In this document: in pieces, positions 57,342-64,000 of the stretch | Layout: each line of letters opens with the position of its first letter | Numbering within the stretch: position 1 is the first letter of the stretch | NCBI GenBank assembly: GCA_016710525.1 | Contig: JADJVQ010000142.1 | Span: 17,386-81,385 of the forward strand | Source: Burkholderiaceae bacterium | GTDB lineage: Bacteria; Pseudomonadota; Gammaproteobacteria; Burkholderiales; Burkholderiaceae_E | DNA: 64,000 nucleotides | Direction: 5' to 3' | Made by a program: the position numbers and the translations under genes | Notes under the pieces: generated by a model | The model's input: only the letters and a program-made list of their open reading frames with translations | The model's database searches: none | What the model was told of the DNA's origin: nothing

Positions 57342-58177
57342 ATGAGCTAGACCGAAATCCTGTACGACGTGTCCGGCCGCATCGCGACCATCACGATGAA
57401 CCGCCCCGGATCGCCTGAATGCCGCCTACACCGGCACCATGGGCGACGATGCGCGCGGCCATGCGCGCGGCCACCGACGATCCCGGCGTGCGCGTGATCG
57501 TGCTCACCGGCGCAGGCCGCGGCTTTGCGCGGGCGCTGACATGAACAACCTGAACACCATCAGCACCAAGGGTCGCCCCGGCGAGCATGGCGGCAACCAG
57601 GCCGAGGCCGCGGCGGCAAGCCCTTCGACCCCGGAATCCAGCCCCGACTACCAGACCACGCACGTACTTTCTCTGGCGGTGCCTAAGCCGATCATCGCCG
57701 CCATCAACGGCGCCTGCGCCGGCCTGGGCTGGTCTATGCGCTGTACTGCGACCAGCGCTTCGCATCGGCCGACGCCAAGTTCACCACCGCGTTCGCGCGC
57801 CGCGGCCGGATCGCCGAACACGGCATCAGCTACACGCGCCGTTGCGTGGCCGGGCCTGTCGGCCCGCTCGATCTGCTGATGTCGGCGCGCAAGTTCGATG
57901 CGCTCGAAGCGCAGCGCCTGGGGTGGTCGACCGCGTCATCGCGCCCGACGCGCTGATGGCCGAGGTGCGGGCCTATGCCACCGACTCTGGCTGACAACGT
58001 CTCGCCGCGCTCGATGGCGGTGATCAAGCGCCAGCTCTGGGCGGTCGGCCAGCTGTCGATGCGCCAGGCGATCGAGGTCGGCAATCACGAGATGCTGGGC
58101 AGCTTCACCAGCGAGGACTTCATGAGGGCGTGGCGCACTTCGTCCAGAAGCGGCCGGCAGCGTTCACCGGGCGCTGA
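57342..58177 (+). pseudogene. Enoyl-CoA hydratase family protein with in-frame TAG and frameshifts
   Basis: Crotonase-fold remains, 45 bp after the carboxylase: after GGAGG, ATG-AGC-TAG at 57342-57350, then TEILYDVSGRIATITMNRP, DDPGVRVIVLTGAGRGF, ADMNNLNTISTKGRPGE, HVLSLAVPKPIIAAINGACAGLG, ALYCDQRFASADAKFTTAFARRG, GISYT, GPLDLLMSARKFDALEAQRLG, and a cleaner end NVSPRSMAVIKRQLWAVGQLSMRQAIEVGNHEMLGSFTSEDF to VQKRPAAFTGR at 58177. GACAGLG is the oxyanion-hole block. The third codon TAG replaces what is normally a sense codon, a substitution rather than an indel; at least four indels follow. Last gene of the ligase-carboxylase operon. Confidence 0.8.
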
Positions 58178-58233
58178 GCCGACAGCAGCCTTCAGGGGGC
58201 GCTGAGAGGCCGGTCATCGCAGGCGTGGCGCGC

Positions 58234-58279
58234 CCGTTCTGCGCCCCGTTCTGCGCCCCGCTGCGCCCCGTTCCGCGCC
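58234..58279. repeat. Degenerate 12-base tandem repeat CCGTTCTGCGCC, four units
   Basis: Two exact units (58234-58257), one shortened unit CCGCTGCGCC and one variant CCGTTCCGCGCC, in the gap between the enoyl-CoA hydratase remains and the molybdoenzyme remains, which are convergent. No coding role is seen. Confidence 0.8.
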
Positions 58280-58338
58280 CCGTCCGGCCGACGGCGGGCA
58301 CCTGTCCGCGGCACCCGGCCATCGGCAGCCCCTGCCCG

Positions 58339-60600
58339 TCAGCGCCCCCCGCCGACGAAGGCCGGCGGCTCGTAGGCCCGCATCGGCGGGGCCACGCCGG
58401 CGAAACGCTCGATCTGCACCAGGCAGGTCTGCGCCGAGCAGCCCTGCGAGAGGCTCGAGGCCCCGACATCGCGGGTCAGCACGTTGGGATTGCCGTGCCG
58501 GTCCAGCGCATCGGGCTCGCCGGGACGATCCGGATCCCACCAGGCGCCGGTCGACAGCTTGACCACACCGGGACGCAGATCGGCATTCAGCCGCGCGCCG
58601 GTGAGGCAGGCGCCGCGGTCGTTGAACACCCGCACCAGATGGCCGTCGGCGATGCTGCGCCGCCGCATCGACGGGATGGATCTCCACCGGTTCGTGCCCG
58701 GCCACCTTGTTGGCCAGGCTCACCGTCGAGTGGTCGAGCTGGCTGTGCAGCTTGGTGAAGGGCTGATCGGAAATCAGGTGAAGCGGATGTCGATCGACCC
58801 GCGGCGAGCCCAGCCATCTGGCGGGTTCGAACCAGGCGGGATGCTCCGAGACATCGGCATAGCCTGAAACCGGGCGATGCGCTCCGAAAAGAGGCCCGAT
58901 GCGCGCTGGCCGTCTTCAGCGGATGGGCCGACGGGTCGCGGTGGAAGTCCTGCAGCAGTACGACCGGTTTGTCGTTGGCCGGAAACTCGACTCCGCCGGC
59001 CGCCCAGAATTCGTCGAATCCCGGCATCTGGACTCCGGCGTCGGCCATGCCGCGCGCCGCCTGGTCGTACATCCAGCGCAGCCACTGGCCGACCGAGCGG
59101 CCCTCGGTGAAGTCCGACGCCTTGCCCAGTCGCGCGGCGATGTCGGTGAAGATCCGATAGTCGTCACGCGCCTGACCGGGCGCAGCGAGCACGGGCTTCA
59201 TCGCGATCAGCAGCGGATCGCGCGAGGCGGGGCCGAGGTCGTTGCGCTCCAGCGCTCGTCGCCGGCAGCACGATGTCGGCCATGCGCGCGGTGCGCATTC
59301 CAGACCGGGTCGTGGACGACGATCGTCTCGGGCTTGCGCCAGGCGCGGCCAGCCGGTTGAGGTCCTGTGATGATGGAACGGATTGCCGCCGGCCCAATAC
59401 ACCAGGCGGATGTCCGGGTAACTTCTCGGGGGCCGTTGAAGTCGAAGGCCGGCGCGCGGGCGCGAGCAGCACGTCGGCAATGCGGGCCACCGGAATGAAC
59501 GCGCGTCCACGCCATTGCGGCCCTGCGGCAGGGTCGGGCCGCTCAGCAGACGTCCACCAGCGCGGACGCCGTTGGTGGGGGCATAGGCCAGCGCGAACCC
59601 GCCGCCAGGCAGGCCCACCTGACCGAGCACCGAGGCCAGGCCCACCGCCGACCAGAATGGCTGCTCGCCGTGATCGGAGCGCTGCAGCGACCAGGCGACA
59701 TTGACGAGGCTGCGCGTGTCGGCTATCCGCGCGCCAGCGTGCTAAGAGCTGCGCGGGCACATCGGCAATGGCCGCCGCCCAGGCCGCATCCTGACGACGC
59801 CGTCGCTGCGGCCGAGCAGGTAGTCCTGCCAGCGCTCGAAGCCCACGCAATGGCTGGCCAGAAAATCGCGCGCGCGTGCCGATCGGCGAGGATGACCTCG
59901 CAGGCCAGGGCCAGCATCACCGCGGTATCGGTATCAGGCGATGGGGATCCATTCCACCGTGCCGTCCGGCGCATCGAAGTTGCTGCGCACCGGGCTGAAG
60001 TTGACCAGCCGGCAGCCGGCCGCCGAAAGCCGCGCCAGGCCATCACGGGTGGAGTGGCGCGAGGCGCCGCCCCGGCTGATCCGGGAGCTCTTGGCAGGCA
60101 CGCCGCCAAAGGAGACCATCAGCCGCGGTGCTCGACCAGCACGTCCCAGCCGTGATGCTGGACCAGCAGGTAACCCATCGACACCGCCACGTGCGGCATC
60201 AGCACCGGCCGGCGCCCAGGCTGTAGCTGTCCAGTGGCGCACATAACCGCCCAGTGCGTTCAGGAACCGATGCACCTGGCTTTGCGCATGATGGAAACGC
60301 CCGGCGCTGGACTAGCCAGACGAACCGCCGAAGATCGACTTATTGCCGTGGGCCGCGATGACGCGGCGCAGTTCGCCGGCGACCATATCGACCGCATGGT
60401 CCCAGTCGACCCCGATGCGCGAACGGCTCGCGGCCGCGGCCCACGCCCGAATCACACCGCCCGGCCGCGTGCGCATCGAGCCAGCCGGCGCGCACCGCCG
60501 GTCGCTGCACCCGAACCGGCGACTGGTAAGCCTGCCACATCGCCGGCCCGATCGGCGACGGATCGGGATCGTCGGCATGGGCCCGCAGGCCGACGGCGCG
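58339..60600 (-). pseudogene. BisC/TMAO reductase-type molybdopterin oxidoreductase, 5'-truncated, many lesions
   Basis: DMSO-reductase family enzyme reconstructed from alternating frames: [12 protein letters not shown] and RPAVRAGWL near the start, WDHAVDMVAGELRRVIAAHGNKSIFGGSSG, then SSAGRFHHAQSQVHRFLNALGGYVR, LVNFSPVRSNFDAPDGTVEWIPI, ADVLLAP, ARMADIVLPAT, RNDLGPASRDPLLIAMKPVLAAPGQARDDYRIFTDIAARLGKASDFTEG, and a clean C-terminus ADGHLVRVFNDRGACLTGARL to NPNVLTRDVGASSLSQG. The GGSSGWSSAG region normally carries the Mo-ligating serine; its Trp codon is TAG here (60312-60314), a substitution. The N-terminal 20 or so residues are missing and replaced by chemotaxis-receptor sequence. Family members reduce S- or N-oxides. 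More than ten frame changes; not functional as read. Confidence 0.8.
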
Positions 60601-61993
60601 GATGTCGGACACGCGACTGATCGAACTCACCACCTCCTTCATCGTGTCGCCCGCCTGATCGACCTGACCGCGCCATGGTCGGTCTGCTGAACGCCTCTGC
60701 TGGATCAGCGTTTTGATTTTCGCGCGCCGCGTCGGCGCTGCGCTGCGCGAGGCTGCGCACCTCGCTGGCCACGACCGCGAAGCCCCGGCCCTGCTCGCCG
60801 GCACGCGCGGCTTCCACCGCCGCATTCAGCGCCAGGATGTTCGTCTGGAACGCGATCCCGTCGATCACGCCGATGATGTCGGCGATGCGCTTGGAGCTCT
60901 CGCTGATGCCCGTCATGGTCTGGATCACCTGCCCCACGACCTCGCCCCCCCTGATCGCCACGTCGCTCGCGCCCAACGCGAGCTGATTGGCCTGCCGGAC
61001 GTTGTCGGCGTTGTGGGTCACGGTCAAGCCCAGCTGCTCCATCGAGGCCGCGGTCTGCTCCAGCGCGGAGGCCTGCATCTCGGTGCGTTGCGAGAGATCC
61101 GAGCTTTGCCCGCGGCGATCTGCTTTGATCCGGTGGCGATGCTGTCGGCGGCCGCGCGCGCGCCCCACGAGATCGGACAGGCTTCCGCACATCCGATCGA
61201 GCTGCTGGAGCAGCCGCGCCACTTCGCCGCGCCCGCCTTCGCCCGCACTCCGGGGCGTGAGATCGCCGCTCGCGACCTGCCTGGGCTGAGATCCAGCGCG
61301 CGCGCAAGCGGGCGGGTTTGAAGCCAGGTGGAGCACGATCCAGGTCCCGGCAGCGATCGCCAGCATCACCGCTATCGCAACTGCGCCCAGGCTGAGCCAC
61401 GGGCTTGATCCCGACAGGGTCCGGTCGTTCCGTGCCCGGCCTGACGCAGCCGCGCGAGCTGCGCTCCCTCCAGTTCGCCGTAGGCGCCCAGGAAGGAGCC
61501 AGCATCGGACCATCATCTTCTTCGTCAGTGGCAAAGCGGCCTCGGCCTGCTTGCCGCCCAGCACCATGGCAACGATCCGGTCCACACCGGCCCGGTGGTA
61601 GGTCGCCTGCCGCTTGCGGATGTCGTCGATCAGCGCTTTGGCGTCGTCGGCCGGACACCGTGCTGGCCTGCGTGAGCGCTTTCGAGTGCGGCGACGATCC
61701 GCCGGTCTCGCTCCTGGATCTCCTTGTGCAGCTATTCTGGCTGATCGGTTCGCCGGGCGAGAATTTCGTGACTGGCTTGAAAGGCTGTCGATCGCATTGT
61801 CCTTGGCCATCAGTGCATCTGGGTGGCGAAGGCCCGCGCTTTCTTCCACGCCCTGGCCCATCTCCACCGAATTGGCGGCGCTGCGCGAGAGGCTCGCCAG
61901 CACGGTTGCCACGAGCAGCGCGATCGTCACGACGACGGCGCTGAGTCGCCAGCGCGATGCGCGGACCGATCTTGGGCGTCGAATAAATTTCAT
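60601..61993 (-). pseudogene. Methyl-accepting chemotaxis protein, 3'-truncated and frameshifted
   Basis: Membrane chemoreceptor remains. The N-terminal transmembrane helix ([20 protein letters not shown]) is followed by a damaged four-helix periplasmic part ([46 protein letters not shown]). The second helix is [21 protein letters not shown], then HAMP remains and the signalling domain: [89 protein letters not shown], with the conserved CheA/CheW hairpin tip intact. The frame ends at SSISRVSDI, where the molybdoenzyme sequence begins; the last helices and C-terminal methylation region are missing. Indels near 61500-61860, 61110-61310 and 60660-60720. Confidence 0.85.
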
Positions 61994-62083
61994 CACCAAA
62001 TTGCCTCGAGAATGCGGCGACGCTGGTGGCGCGATGCGGTGCCGCCCGCCGCCGCGATCAACGGAAAACCAACTGTATTAGGC

Positions 62084-62500
62084 TCAACCGCCCAGTTCGC
62101 CCACGAGCGGCTGGCACTCTGGGTGATGCGGTCCTTCTGAATGCCACTGGCGATCTTCTTCGCCTCGTCTTCTTAAGCCGGCCAGGATCGCCGGCACGAG
62201 GTCGACTTCGCGGTCTTCTTGAACGCGTTCCAGTTGTCCACCAGCCCCTTGAACTGCGTTTCTTGCCCGCCGGCGCCTTGAGCTTGGCCAGATGGGCGCT
62301 GACCGCGTCGGCGGTGTCCTTGACCACCTTCTGGTGATCGGCGCCGCGCTTTTCCTCTTGCTTTGACCAGCATGGTGACCCAGCGACTCTGGCGGCGCTC
62401 AGCTTGCCGCGCAGGTCGCTGGAATTCATTGGGTACGGCCAGCGTCGAGCTCAGGGCTGCGACGAGGGCCACCAGTAGGGTGCAGACGAGTTTGACTCAT
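62084..62500 (-). pseudogene. Small secreted helical protein upstream of the chemoreceptor, frameshifted
   Basis: About 138 residues when pieced together: MSQTRL, then a frame change into the hydrophobic export segment LVALVAALSSTLA, RDLRGKLSAA, KRGADHQKVVKDTADAVSAHLAKLKAPAG, ETQFKGLVDNWNAFKKT, DLVPAILAG, and EDEAKKIASGIQKDRITQSASRSWANWAV before TGA at 62084. The helical heptad-like content resembles a free-standing version of a four-helix-bundle receptor sensor domain, and it lies 90 bp upstream of the receptor gene on the same strand. A role as periplasmic partner of that receptor is inference only. At least three indels. No family assigned. Confidence 0.5.
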
Positions 62501-62750
62501 GACGACTGTCCTTTGATGGGAAACGACACGGCGCACCGACCCGTCGGACTGATCGCGGTCTCGCCGCGGCGCCGTGCCACGAACTATCGGCAGGCAGCGG
62601 GCAGGCTCAAGCGCCGATCAGCGCCGGTCCGGAATCGCATTTCACGGTTTTCACCTGACTCGCGTCACGCACCACGAGCAATTTCCGCCTAGCCCTGGGA
62701 CGTTCTTTCACTGCGGTATAGTCTTTCCCGCCCTCCAAGCCTGCCTTCCA

Positions 62751-63125
62751 ATGCCCTCCAAGCGCCCTCGCCTGCCCTAGCCCGCCTCGTGCTGGCGTGT
62801 GGTTTGCGCTTTCGTGAGAGTGTGTCGATCGTCGCGCCGATGGTCCTGCTGACCAGTCTGTGCAGACGATCTGCACGCCTCCGGCGGCAGGCTGAAGATC
62901 ATCGTGCTCGACGACGACGGCGTGCCGCAGATCAGGCCAGCGCGGGCATGGACTGCCTGCTGTGCGTCTTCGCCCGGCGCTCCGTTCCCTCACAGGTCCG
63001 GCTTCGCCGCCAGTCAGGCCTTCCTCCCCTCGCGCACGCGCTGCGGCCGATCGCAGCCGCGCATATCGCGTCGGCCACCGCGCCGCCGTTCGACCACGCG
63101 GACTCCTCCACGACTTCCCGGCTGA
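62751..63125 (+). pseudogene. DUF2946-type small protein, frameshifted
   Basis: Remains of a DUF2946-like protein of about 125 residues: MPSKRPRLP, then in other frames a hydrophobic LARLVLA and SVSIVAPMV segment, SGGRLKIIVLDDDGVPQ, and GMDCLLCVFA with the Cys-x-x-Cys motif of the family, FAASQAFLPSRTRCGRSQPRISRRPPRRRS to a stop at 63125. DUF2946 genes often sit next to TonB-dependent receptor genes and copper- or siderophore-related loci in betaproteobacteria, as here. Function unknown. Three or more indels between 62775 and 62990. Confidence 0.5.
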
Positions 63126-63259
63126 TCGTTTTGCACAGCCTTCGGCGCCTTCGCGCCTGGCCTTTATTGCCTTGCGCACTGCCTTGCGGCGGCGGCGCGG
63201 CATCGATCCAGGGAAGACCATTCCGTCCACTTTCGTTCAAAGTTCCAGGGGCGCCGCGC

Positions 63260-64000
63260 GCCTATTCCAGCCGACTTGCCTGCGCGGTTCGCCATCGCAC
63301 TCATCGGTTCGGCCGCTCTTCGCAGTTGGCCAATGGACGCCCTGCCGGGCATCGTCATCACCGGCAGCCCGATCATCGAGTCCAACAACCTGGACAGCTT
63401 CGCGGGCCTGTCCACCTGCGTGACCGACTTTCGCAGGTGGTGGACCCGGGCGCGCTCGATCTTGCCTGCCGCGCTGCGCCTGACGCCCGGCGTCCAGATT
63501 TCGCGTGCGCTGCAACGAGGTCGGCTCTCGTACAGCGGGGACCAGGGCGGCAACGTCTACATCCGCGGCATCGGCGCGAGCCGGCCGGCAGCGAGATCAA
63601 GACCTATCTGGATGGCGTACCCGTTCAACATGGGGGTCTGGAACCATCTGGCTGATGGACCTGCTGCCACCGAACGGCATCCGATCGGATCGACATCCAC
63701 AAGGGGCTGCAGAACACCGCCAGCGCAAACAACTTTCGCATCGATCACCCTGCAGACGAAGCGCGCTCTTTGCAGGACGGGCTGCAGGCCGACGTCAATG
63801 CCTTCGGCCTGGTCCTTCGCCACCCGGTGCTGCAGGCGAGCGTGTCCTGGGCAGGAAGGGCGATGCCGACTGCGCGCTGGCGGCCGGCAGGATCGAATCC
63901 GTGACGGCGGCGCGCGCGCCAACGCGGACGGCGTGCTGAACAATGCGATGGGCCGGCTGATCCTGCGCCTGGGCAATGCCTTTGGGATCGGCGCGAGCTT
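63260..64000 (+). pseudogene. TonB-dependent outer-membrane receptor, 5' part, frameshifted and leaving the window
   Basis: Plug domain of a TonB-dependent receptor read from several frames: an export-signal remnant (RFAIALIGSAAL), the leader PGIVITGSPIIESNNLDSFAGLST, LRLTPGVQISR, SGDQGGNVYIRGIGAS, SEIKTYLDGVPV, DIHKGLQN, and into the barrel with LQTKRAL, LQADVNA and NAMGRL.LRLGNAFGIGAS at the window end. TPGV and the NVYIRGIG/YLDGVPV blocks are hallmarks of the plug. Such receptors import siderophores, cobalamin or other large ligands with TonB energy. The start codon is not identifiable, so the left limit is approximate. At least five indels in 740 bases. Confidence 0.75.

Noticed and set aside
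62501..62750. Cobalamin or other riboswitch before the DUF2946/TonB receptor genes
   Set aside because: Searched by eye for the conserved B12-box and core motifs on both strands; none convincing.

Overview
This window is GC-rich DNA with the gene content of a betaproteobacterium, most likely Burkholderiales. Supporting signs are the SpeD-SpeE fusion, a DUF1631 protein, a TctC-type periplasmic binding protein, a single-chain acyl-CoA carboxylase, CIRCE-controlled groESL and many SDR and CoA-ester genes. This is inference; no rRNA or marker set is present, and I found no tRNA, rRNA or CRISPR array.

Layout. 1-11.5 kb is mostly housekeeping: transketolase (C-terminal end off the window), a fused AdoMet decarboxylase-spermidine synthase, RsmE, a YidB-like protein, a secreted RNase with its barstar inhibitor, a frameshifted DUF1631 gene, MaeB malic enzyme and an SDR. 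11.5-24 kb is an accessory catabolic island around a GntR/FCD regulator. Leftward it drives an FAD/Fe-S D-2-hydroxyacid dehydrogenase, followed by a phosphonate monoesterase/sulfatase and an SDR. Rightward lie an AGXT-type aminotransferase, a TctC receptor split by an IS110 element, an enoyl-CoA hydratase and a class I aminotransferase. 24-35 kb holds a truncated lytic transglycosylase joined head-to-head to a truncated ubiD, then dacB, an SDR, an amt gene behind a sigma-54/NtrC promoter, hemN, uspA, a phytanoyl-CoA dioxygenase-type gene and serA. 34.8-40 kb carries two related hybrid histidine kinases. 40.2-42.4 kb is groESL with CIRCE and a terminator. 42.5-52.3 kb holds isoaspartyl peptidase, DAHP synthase, an alpha/beta hydrolase, a decayed PhnD-like binding protein next to a third hybrid kinase, a thiol dioxygenase, DUF1993, a hydratase and a PaaI thioesterase. 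52.4-58.2 kb is an acyl-CoA operon: AMP-dependent ligase, a carboxylase with BC, BCCP and CT in one chain, and an enoyl-CoA hydratase. 58.3-64 kb holds broken genes only: a BisC/TMAO-type molybdoenzyme, a chemotaxis receptor, a small secreted protein, DUF2946 and a TonB-dependent receptor that leaves the window.

Sequence condition. Many genes carry single-base indels, mostly in G/C runs, and density rises sharply past 54 kb; two genes also carry in-frame TAG codons. Their neighbours are often perfectly intact, including the IS110 transposase inside a broken gene. Consensus error and real decay cannot be separated from the sequence alone, so broken genes are described both as read and as reconstructed.

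The most notable element is the IS110 copy at 19970-21591. Its left end holds two stem-loops whose loops contain short segments matching the donor ends and one side of the occupied target, in the order expected for a bridge RNA.
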